A stretch of 64,000 bases of DNA. Source: Bacteroides intestinalis. Its GTDB lineage: Bacteria > Bacteroidota > Bacteroidia > Bacteroidales > Bacteroidaceae. The translations under genes were made by a program, and so were the position numbers. The DNA lies in NCBI RefSeq assembly GCF_003464595.1, contig NZ_QRZF01000002.1:354052-418051 (forward strand). The letters are read 5' to 3'. The notes below the pieces were generated by a model. It was given only the letters and a program-made list of their open reading frames with translations. It was not told the DNA's origin and ran no database searches. Of this stretch, positions 26,269 through 34,831 are shown in pieces; positions within the stretch are counted from its first letter, which is position 1; the number at the start of each line of letters is the position of its first letter.

Positions 26269-27471
26269 TTATTGTATTTTATTTATCAATTCATTAACAA
26301 CAGCATTAGCAACATTCTTTGCATTAGTACATCCAGAAGATTTGAGTTGTCTTTTTATCTTCATAACTAAAATGTTGCGAATATTCTCTTTTGTATCCCA
26401 GTCCGGAAACGTTATAATATCTAATATGATATTCTTAATTTCGGGCTTTGCTTTTTTTACTACAATATTTTTGTTTAATATGGTTTGAATCATTTCCTCT
26501 GAAACTTCTTTCTTGGGATTCACTTTAGAAATATCGTCAACTTTTGATTGATGTTCATACTTAACAAAAAAATCACTATCAGATGTAACCCATTTGGAAC
26601 CAACTCTTTTTATGTGGGACATCTGATGCTCTAACTCTGGGAATAATGTGCTTTCGTTTATGTTGACAAAGTCAAGTTCGTCTAATATGCTATATTTTGC
26701 ATCTCCAGAAATTAAGATATGATTTTTATCAATTTCATCATTTAAATTCCGTATGCTTTTTGATACTTTACTATTCCAAATATCATTTTCATCAATAATA
26801 ATCTTGATTGCTCCAGTAATTAGAAATGCACCACTTTGACGTATTAAACGGGTATTACTATAACTAGGCATTACAAAGATTGAATCTTGAATTAAATCAA
26901 TAAAAGATTCAGGGGCATAGTTTTCTTTTATGTCCAGCCTATCTTTCAAATTTCTTAATGTAGTACCACTTGTTATGTTCATTTTTGCTAGAGATGATAG
27001 AATTTTTGCTTTGAGAGATTTCTCATGTTCTTCATAACCTTGGCATATATATACAATTCCATCGCAACATACATCATTACTATCTTTATCTTTTGTTATT
27101 TCAGAGGAAGAACAAGCAAAATATAGAGCAACCAAAGGATTCATAGTGACATCTAATAGTCGAGTGGGAAGGCCATAATGCTGCAATTTTGTGAGTTCTT
27201 CAAAAGAGGAACTACATTCTTTAAACTCATGGGGAACACGAGCCATTGCTGTTTGGATAATCTTAGATTCAGCAGATACGAGTGAATTTCTAAAGATGCT
27301 TGGCCTGATATCCCATGAAGAATCACTTTGTCCCCGAAAATAAAGAGTCTCAGATTTCCCCTCATTTAGAATGCGTTCTCGAAAATCTGTAATCTCATTT
27401 ATATATTCAGACAAGGAGCTTATTTTATGAAAATTGTCTTGTATATCTAGGACTATCTGAGTATTATCCAT
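26269..27471 (-). CDS. FRG-domain protein embedded in the hsd operon
   Basis: 400 residues. The FRG domain is clear in the first third: LYFRGQSDSSWDIRPSIFR (residues 43-61), then LTKLQHYGLPTRLLDVT and NPLVALYFACSS. The FRG domain is widespread in accessory and phage-related proteins and has no settled biochemistry. The C-terminal 200 residues are unassigned. The start is well fixed by an unusually strong AGGAGG eight bases before the ATG. The gene overlaps the last hsdS half-gene by 8 bases and abuts hsdR, so it is an integral operon member. It may add a regulatory or abortive function to the restriction complex, which is inference. Confidence 0.85.
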   Translation of the reverse strand: MDNTQIVLDIQDNFHKISSLSEYINEITDFRERILNEGKSETLYFRGQSDSSWDIRPSIFRNSLVSAESKIIQTAMARVPHEFKECSSSFEELTKLQHYGLPTRLLDVTMNPLVALYFACSSSEITKDKDSNDVCCDGIVYICQGYEEHEKSLKAKILSSLAKMNITSGTTLRNLKDRLDIKENYAPESFIDLIQDSIFVMPSYSNTRLIRQSGAFLITGAIKIIIDENDIWNSKVSKSIRNLNDEIDKNHILISGDAKYSILDELDFVNINESTLFPELEHQMSHIKRVGSKWVTSDSDFFVKYEHQSKVDDISKVNPKKEVSEEMIQTILNKNIVVKKAKPEIKNIILDIITFPDWDTKENIRNILVMKIKRQLKSSGCTNAKNVANAVVNELINKIQ

Positions 27472-27979
27472 TGTGATATCCTCCTAATTTAAAATTATCA
27501 TTTATCCGGCGGTTGAGCTCTATTTTGGAGTCGAGGGAGGAAAGGATAGAAGCTATTTGTTGTTGTATTACTAAATCAGGTAATAAAATATTTTCCTTTT
27601 TCACCATTGGCACAGTTATTTGAGGAATAGCTGACCCATCTCCCGATAATCTTCTATTTTTAAGATAGTAATAAATGAATTTGGTGTCTGCCAATTTGTT
27701 AGTTATCAACGTAATTAATCTTACAATTGGCACGAATGGCTTTTCTCTGAATGCAACAAATCCAACACCTGCGCCTCTTGCTGCTATAGTTACAGCCGGT
27801 ACTGACACAGCCGCTTTGTCGCAATAGCCATACAATCCTTCATTTTCAGTTGAATTAGCATATATAGGGATATTATGCACGGGGGTTTGATGTTTTGATG
27901 TGTTATATTTGGCAGCATCACCTCCAGCAAATATCTGTTCACATATATCTTCAATTTTATATTGTTTCCACTGTTCCAT
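27464..27979 (-). CDS. hsdS: HsdS half-gene (one target recognition domain)
   Basis: 171 residues covering one target recognition domain (IPIYANSTENEGLYGYCDKA, then IPQITVPMVKKENI) and the following conserved helix SLDSKIELNRRINDN. At this point the usual continuation LEQQAQAL is lost and the frame ends after a few residues. Complete HsdS proteins have two such domains and about 400 residues. The break falls exactly at the sequence shared with the full hsdS gene upstream, so this copy is probably a storage or dimer-forming half-subunit. Half-size HsdS proteins can act as dimers in some systems. Confidence 0.85.
   Translation of the reverse strand: MEQWKQYKIEDICEQIFAGGDAAKYNTSKHQTPVHNIPIYANSTENEGLYGYCDKAAVSVPAVTIAARGAGVGFVAFREKPFVPIVRLITLITNKLADTKFIYYYLKNRRLSGDGSAIPQITVPMVKKENILLPDLVIQQQIASILSSLDSKIELNRRINDNFKLGGYHNG
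27492..27514. repeat. HsdS spacer repeat, copy 1
   Basis: A 23-base sequence with core AAATTATCATTT followed by ATCCGGCGGTT, identical to 28633-28655. It codes for RRINDN on the minus strand and marks the point where this hsdS copy breaks. Confidence 0.8.
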
Positions 27980-27989
27980 AAATGAGAAT

Positions 27990-29162
27990 TTAGCTGTGTA
28001 AATCGTTAATTTTTAACTCACCAGACATAAGTTTGGAAAGCAAAGTATTCCGAACTTCTTCTAATTTTCTATTTTCTATTTTCTTTGATGTTGACTCCTC
28101 AAATATGGGCTTAAATATTTTATCTAAATTTTCCAATGTAGTTTTATTTGGAATTATTACCTCTGAACTAACTAATTCAGAGCGTTTTATATGTCCCATT
28201 GTTACGGCTTTATCTTTTGCTACTCGAATAAATTTGTCTAAATGATGATTAGTCCAGAAATAAATGAACCATTGAGGATATAATTCAGAATTAACTTTAA
28301 ACAAATGTTGATTAAGTCCGCATGTTCCTCCACACCAAGTGTCAATCATTAATGTGCCAGACCAAGAGAAAATTATATCTCCATCGTTAACAATATATTC
28401 GGAACGAATAGAGGGAGAACACAAATCGCTACTAATATCGCAAAATCCTTGTCCCAGTTCTTTTATTTTTAGAACCGGAATCCCTATTTCTCCATAGGAT
28501 GGACGATATTTTTGCATTGCTAATCCATTCAGGTAAGTTGCTATCTGAGTAAGATTGCTTTCCGTATAATCACCTAATTTATTACGGTTGTCAATGAAAT
28601 AGTAATTGAACAACGCTTGTGCCTGCTGCTCTAAATTATCATTTATCCGGCGGTTTAGTTCGATTTTGTCATCAAGAGAGAAAAGAATATCTGCAATACG
28701 TTTCTGTTCTCTGAGAGAGGGAAAAGGTATCTCAAATTCTTTTATTTGTTTTGCATTTAGATTTTGCTGTGCTCCACCATTGGCAAGCGATGCGAGGTAG
28801 GAATAATTATTGCATAAAGCATAATAAACAAATCTATAATCCGCTTTGGTAGAATCTATAGTTAGATTACAACACGCTTGATTAGTTGTTAGCGGAATCT
28901 GAGTGATAGCTGTTTTTCCTGCTGTTGCTCCATACATTGCGACAATTACAGAATTTGAAGGAATCCATTTGGCAGATGAATTATTAAATCCTTCATCTGT
29001 TATTGTTTTTTCTGTTTTATAAATGCGGTTGAAATTTATTTCTTTGGTGTTAAGCCAAGGAATATTACCGCCATAGTATTCTGCAATGGTACTCTTGGGA
29101 GTGCCACCACTACATATATTTGAGCAAATATGCTGTATTTCTATTTTATTACATTCTTCCAT
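27990..29162 (-). CDS. hsdS: Type I specificity subunit HsdS, full length
   Basis: 390 residues with two target recognition domains separated by the conserved helical spacer SLDDKIELNRRINDNLEQQA (near residue 165) and ended by LLSKLMSGELKIND. The first domain contains GNIPWLNTKEINF and NGGAQQNLNAKQIKEFEIPF, the second IPVLKIKELGQGF and TMGHIKRSELVSSEVIIP. It sets the DNA sequence recognised by HsdM and HsdR. It lies 10 bases from each neighbouring hsdS segment and in the same orientation. Confidence 0.92.
   Translation of the reverse strand: MEECNKIEIQHICSNICSGGTPKSTIAEYYGGNIPWLNTKEINFNRIYKTEKTITDEGFNNSSAKWIPSNSVIVAMYGATAGKTAITQIPLTTNQACCNLTIDSTKADYRFVYYALCNNYSYLASLANGGAQQNLNAKQIKEFEIPFPSLREQKRIADILFSLDDKIELNRRINDNLEQQAQALFNYYFIDNRNKLGDYTESNLTQIATYLNGLAMQKYRPSYGEIGIPVLKIKELGQGFCDISSDLCSPSIRSEYIVNDGDIIFSWSGTLMIDTWCGGTCGLNQHLFKVNSELYPQWFIYFWTNHHLDKFIRVAKDKAVTMGHIKRSELVSSEVIIPNKTTLENLDKIFKPIFEESTSKKIENRKLEEVRNTLLSKLMSGELKINDLHS
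28633..28655. repeat. HsdS spacer repeat, copy 2
   Basis: Identical to copy 1 over 23 bases. On its left it shares GCTCTAAATTATCATTT with copy 3, so it carries both flanks and is the intact site. Confidence 0.8.
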
Positions 29163-29172
29163 AAATGAGAAT

Positions 29173-29916
29173 TTAGCGGTTCAAATTGTTAATTTCAAGC
29201 TCGCCGGACATCAGTTTCGGCAGCAATGTGTCTCTTAATTGCTCTAAATTGCGAATTTCATGCAGGTTTCTTCTTTGCATTGTTCTTAGAAATTGGTCCA
29301 ATCTTAGGAATTTGTTCCATACCTCATGAGTTGGAATATAGATAACCTTGTTATTTAGGGCTCCCTTATCTAATGCTTGGCCTTCTCTTGCAGCTGTTCC
29401 TATTAAATCATTGAAAGAGCTGATATGAGATTCCATATAATATTTCAAATACAAAGGATTGATAATTAATGGATTGACATCATATATGTTGTATGCGGAA
29501 CTCACACTACCGATTTCATCCATCATTATGCCCCAATTAAGTATTTCACGGCTCATACCAAATACAAGATTATTTTTACGAAGAACTTTGTTTTGGGAGT
29601 TAGAATTACTTAATTGCTTTTTATACTTCTCAGAACGTGGAATAATTCCATTATTTGTAACTGAATACTCAGGAAGATTACCAACAAGTACTTTTTCATT
29701 AATTGGACTAATAAATGAACTGAAGGACACTATTCTCCACCCTTCCGGTATCATCCCCAGTTCTGATTCCACAAATTTTCCATTCTTGAACGGTTCGAAA
29801 TCCACGAACCAAGCCTTGAATAACGCCTGTGCCTGCTGCTCTAAATTATCATTTCTGTATCTATTTTGCGGTACAGAATGATAATTAGTATAATATGTAC
29901 TATTCCTATTTAGCAT
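29173..29916 (-). CDS. hsdS: HsdS fragment lacking the first recognition domain
   Basis: 247 residues. After a short non-homologous start (MLNRNSTYYTNYHSV) the sequence joins the HsdS spacer at DNLEQQAQALFKAWFVDFEP and continues through one recognition domain to LLPKLMSGELEINNL. It is the complementary half of the fragment at 27464-27979. The first 20 codons contain an inverted repeat built from the same AATTATCATT sequence as the spacer site. The gene starts a base after the recombinase stop, so it is translated from the same mRNA. Confidence 0.85.
   Translation of the reverse strand: MLNRNSTYYTNYHSVPQNRYRNDNLEQQAQALFKAWFVDFEPFKNGKFVESELGMIPEGWRIVSFSSFISPINEKVLVGNLPEYSVTNNGIIPRSEKYKKQLSNSNSQNKVLRKNNLVFGMSREILNWGIMMDEIGSVSSAYNIYDVNPLIINPLYLKYYMESHISSFNDLIGTAAREGQALDKGALNNKVIYIPTHEVWNKFLRLDQFLRTMQRRNLHEIRNLEQLRDTLLPKLMSGELEINNLNR
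29843..29854. repeat. HsdS spacer repeat, copy 3 (half)
   Basis: AAATTATCATTT preceded by GCCTGTGCCTGCTGCTCT as in copy 2. An inverted version (AGAATGATAATT) lies 25 bases to the right at 29876-29886. The common core of all copies is the best candidate crossover site. Confidence 0.65.
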
Positions 29917-29917
29917 A

Positions 29918-30910
29918 CTAATTTATAAATTTACGATGAGATAGTTTTACATTGTTTTGATTCACCATAGCATAGTGCATTGTGGTGTCAATCTTTACAT
30001 GACCAAGTAGTCGTTGTACTTGTTCTACAGGCATCCCCTTATCTATAGCCATTGTAGCCAATGTCCTTCGGAATTTGTGTGGATGTACACGTACAATCTT
30101 ACATTGTTTACCAATTTTACGTAACCTTGTTTCTACTCCTGATATTTCAAGCCGGTTATGTGGCTTTGCTAAAGAGACGAACAAAGCCTTGTTACGGTCT
30201 TTTCGAGCTGCGAGATACTGCTCAAGATGAATTTTAGCACGCGCATTGAAATAGACAATTCTTTCTTTGTTCCCCTTACCAAATACGATACACTCTCGTT
30301 CGTTAAAATTGATATCCTCACGATTAAGTTTAACTAATTCACCAACACGCATTCCTGTAGATGCTAATAGGTCAATGATTGCAAGATCACGTGGCTCTTT
30401 ACAGTTGTCACGCAAATGCTCTATATTTTCATCTGTTAAAACCGCTTTGATTTGTGTACCTGTTTTTACTTTATGTATTCTTCGAATAGGGCTTTTCAGA
30501 ATATAGTCCTCTTCTTCGAGCCAAGCAAAGAATGATGAAAAGATGCGGCGAATATTGTCAATAGTTACTTTGCTTGATTTATTCTTGCGTTGAAATACTG
30601 CAAGGTAGGCACGAATATCCTCAGTCGTATAATTCACAACCTTTTTAGGCATCTTCTTGAAAAGCTGTTTGATGGTAGAACTATAATACTTAATGGTAGG
30701 AGTTGTGCATCCTTCCACTTGCTTGGCGGACAGAAAAACTTCCAGTAGACGGTCGTTTGTCGCAATATCTTCATGCGTCTTCTCCCCATCTTCTGCAATA
30801 GTGTATTTACTTATTATTTGAAGTAATATACCATTAAGTTGAGCTTGTTGTTCTATATCTAAAACATCTGCCATAGCGTTGCTAATCTCTTGAATTAATT
30901 TTTCTTTCAT
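29918..30910 (-). CDS. Tyrosine recombinase linked to hsdS (XerC/D-like)
   Basis: 330 residues. A core-binding domain is seen around residues 60-150 (VFLSAKQVEGCTTPTIKYYS). The catalytic domain carries LLASTGMRVGELVKLNREDI (first Arg), KGNKERIVYFN (Lys), HKFRRTLATM (His and second Arg), LLGHVKIDTTMHYAM (His and Tyr). All catalytic residues are present. It lies between hsdM and the hsdS set, where such enzymes are known to rearrange recognition domains in Bacteroides and mycoplasmas. It is different from the island integrase at 40.4-41.5 kb. Confidence 0.9.
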   Translation of the reverse strand: MKEKLIQEISNAMADVLDIEQQAQLNGILLQIISKYTIAEDGEKTHEDIATNDRLLEVFLSAKQVEGCTTPTIKYYSSTIKQLFKKMPKKVVNYTTEDIRAYLAVFQRKNKSSKVTIDNIRRIFSSFFAWLEEEDYILKSPIRRIHKVKTGTQIKAVLTDENIEHLRDNCKEPRDLAIIDLLASTGMRVGELVKLNREDINFNERECIVFGKGNKERIVYFNARAKIHLEQYLAARKDRNKALFVSLAKPHNRLEISGVETRLRKIGKQCKIVRVHPHKFRRTLATMAIDKGMPVEQVQRLLGHVKIDTTMHYAMVNQNNVKLSHRKFIN

Positions 30911-30958
30911 ATTTCTTATTTGTTAGTAATGTACTAAACCAAGAATACGAAAGACAAT

Positions 30959-32458
30959 TTATTTAATCCTAAATCCGATGCTACCCAATTGTTTACGTAT
31001 TTCTTCTTCCAAATCATGTGATTGAGCAAACAAGCCTGATAGCTCGGTAGTAAGTCGTTCCATCTTCTCTTCAAATGGTTCACCATCGTCTTCCGTATCA
31101 GCTATACCGACATATCTACCGGGAGTAAGAATATAATCTTGTTTAGATACTTCATCTAAACTTACTGCGGCACAGAATCCTTTTTCATTTTCTAATGTAC
31201 CGTTATTAAACTGATTGAAAGTATCTGCTATTTTTAGAATATCATCTTCAGTCAGTTCCCGTAGTTTACGAGATACCATAGTGCCCATATTACGAGCATC
31301 AACAAACAATATCTTTCCTGTCTGCTTTTTTGCACGGTTTAAGAACCATAGCGATACCGGTATTCCTGTCGTATAAAATAACTGTGAAGGCATAGCTACT
31401 ATACCTTCTACAAGGTCGGCTTTTATGATATTTTCCCTAATGGTACCTTCACCTCCGGTTTGTGATGATAAGGAACCGTTTGCAAGGACCATACCTATTT
31501 GTCCGTTTGGAGAAAGGTGGTAAATCATGTGTTGAAGCCATGCAAAGTTGGCATTACCTGCCGGAGGGATACCATATTTCCAACGTGCATCATCTTGCAA
31601 TTTATCAGCACCCCAATCACTCATATTAAAAGGAGGGTTAGCTAAGACAAAGTCTGCCTTTAGAGTAGGATGCTGGTCATCAAAGAATGTGTCGGCATTG
31701 AATTTGCCTAAATCAGCTTCTATACCACGAATAGCAAGATTCATTTGTGCCATTTTCCATGTTGTGGGATTGCTATCTTGCCCAAACACAGATATATTGT
31801 TAATATTACCCTGATGTCGTTCGATGAATTTTGCAGATTGCACAAACATACCACCAGAGCCACAAGCTGGATCATAAACTCTACCTTTATAAGGTTGTAA
31901 TACCTCTACAAGTGTACGGACAATGCAAGCAGGGGTGTAAAATTCTCCAGCTAACTTACCTTCGGCTTCTGCAAATTTAGAAAGACAGTATTCATAAGCA
32001 CGACCAAGAATGTCTTTGCTATCCCCATGTTCCTTCATGGAAATATTAGTAAATAGATCAACGACATCTCCTAATCTTCGTTTATCTAGTTCTGGGCGAG
32101 CAAAGTTCTTAGGTAGAATACCTTTCAAGCGGGTGTTCTCTTTCTCTATAAGGCGCATAGCTTCATCTATTACAGTACCAATTTCCGGGGTATGAGCAGA
32201 TTTGGAGATAGTCTCCCACCTTGCTTCTTTGGGAACAAAGAAAATATTTTCTGATGTATATTCGTCTTTGTCCTCTTCAAAACCATCGCCCTCATCAATC
32301 AAAGAATGATACTTTGCTTCAAATCTATCTGATATATATTTTAAAAATATTAAACCTAACACAACTGATTTATATTCAGAAGCATCCATGTTGCCTCTTA
32401 ACAAATCCGCTGCTTTCCAAATATCTCTTTCAAATCCTATTTCTGCTGAATTAGCCAT
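30959..32458 (-). CDS. hsdM: Type I restriction-modification DNA methyltransferase (HsdM)
   Basis: 499 residues of the N6-adenine methylase type. An N-terminal HsdM helical domain (DIWKAADLLRGNMDASEYKS) is followed by the AdoMet site YDPACGSGGMFVQSA and catalytic motif NPPF (ADFVLANPPFNMSDWG). The C-terminal end is helical for contact with HsdS. It methylates the sites set by the currently expressed HsdS. It is the first structural gene of the operon, 6 bases after the XRE regulator. Confidence 0.95.
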   Translation of the reverse strand: MANSAEIGFERDIWKAADLLRGNMDASEYKSVVLGLIFLKYISDRFEAKYHSLIDEGDGFEEDKDEYTSENIFFVPKEARWETISKSAHTPEIGTVIDEAMRLIEKENTRLKGILPKNFARPELDKRRLGDVVDLFTNISMKEHGDSKDILGRAYEYCLSKFAEAEGKLAGEFYTPACIVRTLVEVLQPYKGRVYDPACGSGGMFVQSAKFIERHQGNINNISVFGQDSNPTTWKMAQMNLAIRGIEADLGKFNADTFFDDQHPTLKADFVLANPPFNMSDWGADKLQDDARWKYGIPPAGNANFAWLQHMIYHLSPNGQIGMVLANGSLSSQTGGEGTIRENIIKADLVEGIVAMPSQLFYTTGIPVSLWFLNRAKKQTGKILFVDARNMGTMVSRKLRELTEDDILKIADTFNQFNNGTLENEKGFCAAVSLDEVSKQDYILTPGRYVGIADTEDDGEPFEEKMERLTTELSGLFAQSHDLEEEIRKQLGSIGFRIK

Positions 32459-32464
32459 ATTATA

Positions 32465-32662
32465 CTATTGTTTCTTATTACTTTCGATTAAATCCTTTAC
32501 ATCAACGTTTAATACCTTTGCTATTTCGAAGAGTTGTTCCAAGCTAGGTTGGCGGCGGTTGCAAACGTAGGCATTGGTTTGACTGAAGCTTTTGCCTATT
32601 TTTTCTGCGAGCCATGTTTGCTTAATTCCTTTTTCTTCGAGGACTTCTTTTATTCGGTTCAT
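32465..32662 (-). CDS. XRE-family regulator of the hsd operon
   Basis: 65 residues: a single helix-turn-helix domain (KQTWLAEKIGKSFSQTNAYV) with the usual QPSLEQLFEIAKVL third helix and VDVKDLIE end. It is the size of the controller proteins that time restriction gene expression. It is first in the operon and a small inverted repeat overlaps its leader, consistent with autoregulation. Confidence 0.85.
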   Translation of the reverse strand: MNRIKEVLEEKGIKQTWLAEKIGKSFSQTNAYVCNRRQPSLEQLFEIAKVLNVDVKDLIESNKKQ

Positions 32663-32679
32663 ATCAATTAAATATTGAT
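32663..32679. promoter_or_regulatory. Possible operator of the XRE regulator
   Basis: ATCAAT (32663-32668) and ATTGAT (32674-32679) form an inverted repeat just ahead of the regulator's start codon, a typical position for autorepression. Confidence 0.4.
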
Positions 32680-32780
32680 GTTTTCTTTTATTTGGCTATA
32701 AAGATATGAAATATTCCGCTATATAATAACGAAAAGATGAAGACTTTTTATTTTCTCCATCTTTTCAACTCATTGACTAT

Positions 32781-33428
32781 CTACTTTTTTTGTTTAATTT
32801 TGTCTGCTTCCTGTCGCAGTTGTTCGGCTTGTGCCTCTTTGAGCCGGGCTTGTTCAAGGTCTCGGGCTCGCTGCTCTACACGTTGTTCATGCTCTTCGAC
32901 CATCCGACGTAGCGAGTGTTGCTTCTGTTTATCAGGCTTATACTCAAAGATGGTTTCGAGCTTCAGCAGGTTTTTAGGGGTGATTTCGCCAAATGCTTTG
33001 ATGTAACGGAACTTAATATCGTTATTACTCAAACGGCTGTTTGCTGAGAACTGATAGATGTTGCAACTCATAGAACAGAGTAGTGCTACGCCAAGCGAGA
33101 CCAATGTAATGACTACCTTTGACGATTTTAACTCTATGGAATGAAGATGCTTCTGAACGGGTAGGGGCTTATCCTTCTGTTTCTCTAACTTCTGCTGAAA
33201 TTCATGTAATTGTTCTTGTTGTTTCTGGAATCCTTCTTTGATAAGTTCATTAGTTTCAGTCACATGGTTTTCTAATTCTGATAGGTTCGCCTGCGGTATA
33301 ATTGGCAGTACAGACTGATCGGATTTGACATTAGCCAGAGATTCAACCAATTTCGAAAGGCTACTAAACTGTTCTGAGGTTAACTTTTTCAAGTCCTCGA
33401 ACATGGAAATGATAATTTTTATATCCAT
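32781..33428 (-). CDS. Membrane coiled-coil protein downstream of the relaxase
   Basis: 215 residues. A coiled-coil half (residues 40-95, NELIKEGFQKQQEQLHEFQQ) is followed by one membrane segment near 108-127 (VVITLVSLGVALLCSMSCNI) and a charged helical tail rich in Arg, Glu and Gln. Proteins of this size and layout often follow the relaxase in Bacteroides mobilizable elements. It is 20 bases from the relaxase gene. A role in mobilization is likely but not specific. Confidence 0.6.
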   Translation of the reverse strand: MDIKIIISMFEDLKKLTSEQFSSLSKLVESLANVKSDQSVLPIIPQANLSELENHVTETNELIKEGFQKQQEQLHEFQQKLEKQKDKPLPVQKHLHSIELKSSKVVITLVSLGVALLCSMSCNIYQFSANSRLSNNDIKFRYIKAFGEITPKNLLKLETIFEYKPDKQKQHSLRRMVEEHEQRVEQRARDLEQARLKEAQAEQLRQEADKIKQKK

Positions 33429-33448
33429 ATTTTTTTGTTTTTAGATTG

Positions 33449-34387
33449 TTATCTTCTTATTCCTTTTTTCTTTTTCTTCCGTTGCATTTGGCGACGGAAA
33501 GCTTCTTCTTCGGGATCGTAAGCAGGACTAGGTGTAAGTATCCCATCAAATAATCCACCTATGCCACTTAGCAAACTATCAGAGTCAGGAGAGGTAAATC
33601 CCTGTTGAGATTTCTGTGAAGGTGGCTGGATGTTTGTCTCTTGCTTCTGATCTGCATGAATATTTCGTTGTAATGCAAAGTCTATCTTTGAAAAGCTGAA
33701 CTGTTGGTCTACCTTTGAGCCGTTGAAATGGTAGCCGTTCTTGCTGAACTTGATGCCTTGTGGCTCATTGGTTCCACTCTTCATCTTAAATTCAACAGTG
33801 ATGTCTTCACTATTCAATCGTTCCAATAACTCTCTCCAGTTTCTACATTGAGGAACAGTTGTTTTCAGAGCATCGTAAATCTCATACTTGGTTTTATCAG
33901 GTTCTTTTAGACGATGCAATTTTACTTGCTCCTTACCGCTTGCGAAGTATAGTTTGTACTTGGCGGTTAGCTCTTTGCATATCTTTTCACTACGAAAACG
34001 ATCGTTTTGGTCGGAGATGGTGCGTCCGTTGTTATCCACACGATTAAAGGCTATATGTAGATGTGGGTGCTCCTTATCGTGATGTCTGCCAATGATGTAC
34101 TGTGTGCTTACTATACCCATACGGTTCATATAGTTGTGTGCAATCTGTGTCATCACTTCATCGGTTAGCTTGGCTCGGTCTTGTGCTGAGAAGTCCAACG
34201 AGATGTGTCCCACAGGCTTGCTTACTCGTGGGTTTAGTTCTCGTTGAGCCTCGAAGCTTTGAACAATAGAGTCCAAGTTCTTTAGGCGTACACCATCGGA
34301 ATTCAATAAATTAGTCTGTTTCGCCGGGTCGAGAATGTATTTTACTACACCGCCAAAGGTTGTTCCTTTTACTATTTTTGCCATCAT
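33449..34387 (-). CDS. mobA: MOB-type relaxase (mobilization nuclease)
   Basis: 312 residues. The start MAKIVKGTTFGGVVKYIL is typical of Bacteroides relaxases. The metal site is HDKEHPHLHIAFNRVDNNG (near residue 115), the HxH motif of the Relaxase/PF03432 family. The catalytic tyrosine is probably near the N-terminus (Tyr17). It would nick oriT and lead DNA transfer when a helper conjugative element is present; no type IV secretion genes are in the island. It overlaps the upstream MobC-like gene by 4 bases. Confidence 0.9.
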   Translation of the reverse strand: MMAKIVKGTTFGGVVKYILDPAKQTNLLNSDGVRLKNLDSIVQSFEAQRELNPRVSKPVGHISLDFSAQDRAKLTDEVMTQIAHNYMNRMGIVSTQYIIGRHHDKEHPHLHIAFNRVDNNGRTISDQNDRFRSEKICKELTAKYKLYFASGKEQVKLHRLKEPDKTKYEIYDALKTTVPQCRNWRELLERLNSEDITVEFKMKSGTNEPQGIKFSKNGYHFNGSKVDQQFSFSKIDFALQRNIHADQKQETNIQPPSQKSQQGFTSPDSDSLLSGIGGLFDGILTPSPAYDPEEEAFRRQMQRKKKKKGIRR

Positions 34388-34731
34388 TGTTGTATCAGGT
34401 TTAACAGGTGATCAATCTTGTCGGCTAAGTACAGGTATTCCATTCGAGCATCCGGATAACTTGCCGCATTTGCTTTGTGTGCAATCTGATTCAGGTTGTT
34501 TGCCATGCCTGATAGTTTGCGAATATGTTCCATCCATTCGGGTGAAAGCCGTTGCCGTATTTCAGCCTTTAGGATCACAACTCTGATAAAATCGCATGGT
34601 GAAATTCCTGCTTCCGATGCACGTGTCTTGAGTGTGTAATACTCCTCAGTATTCATCTTAAGGTTCACCCGATAGGTGCGTTTCTCTATCAATGATTTGG
34701 TGGGTCTTCCACCTTTATTGTATACTTTCAT
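34384..34731 (-). CDS. mobC: MobC-like accessory mobilization protein
   Basis: 115 residues. A ribbon-helix-helix start (KSLIEKRTYRVNLKMNTEEY) is followed by the MobC-type helical segment (MEHIRKLSGMANNLNQIAHK). Such proteins bind oriT and help the relaxase. The 4-base overlap with the relaxase gene and the palindrome upstream support this role. Confidence 0.82.
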   Translation of the reverse strand: MKVYNKGGRPTKSLIEKRTYRVNLKMNTEEYYTLKTRASEAGISPCDFIRVVILKAEIRQRLSPEWMEHIRKLSGMANNLNQIAHKANAASYPDARMEYLYLADKIDHLLNLIQQ

Positions 34732-34831
34732 ACGTTGATTTTTTTATTCAATTTTGTAGACCAACGGGATTAAGACAAGGTTTTGGGACACCCAAAACAT
34801 AAACTTGCTATCTCAAAATCTACGATTTTAC
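34732..34831. other. Candidate oriT region
   Basis: The 100 bases between the MobC-like gene and the next gene upstream contain a perfect hairpin GTTTTGGG ACA CCCAAAAC (34780-34798) preceded by ACGGGATTAAGACAAG. Transfer origins of mobilizable elements usually lie next to mobC with such an inverted repeat and nick site. A transcription terminator is the alternative. Confidence 0.4.
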
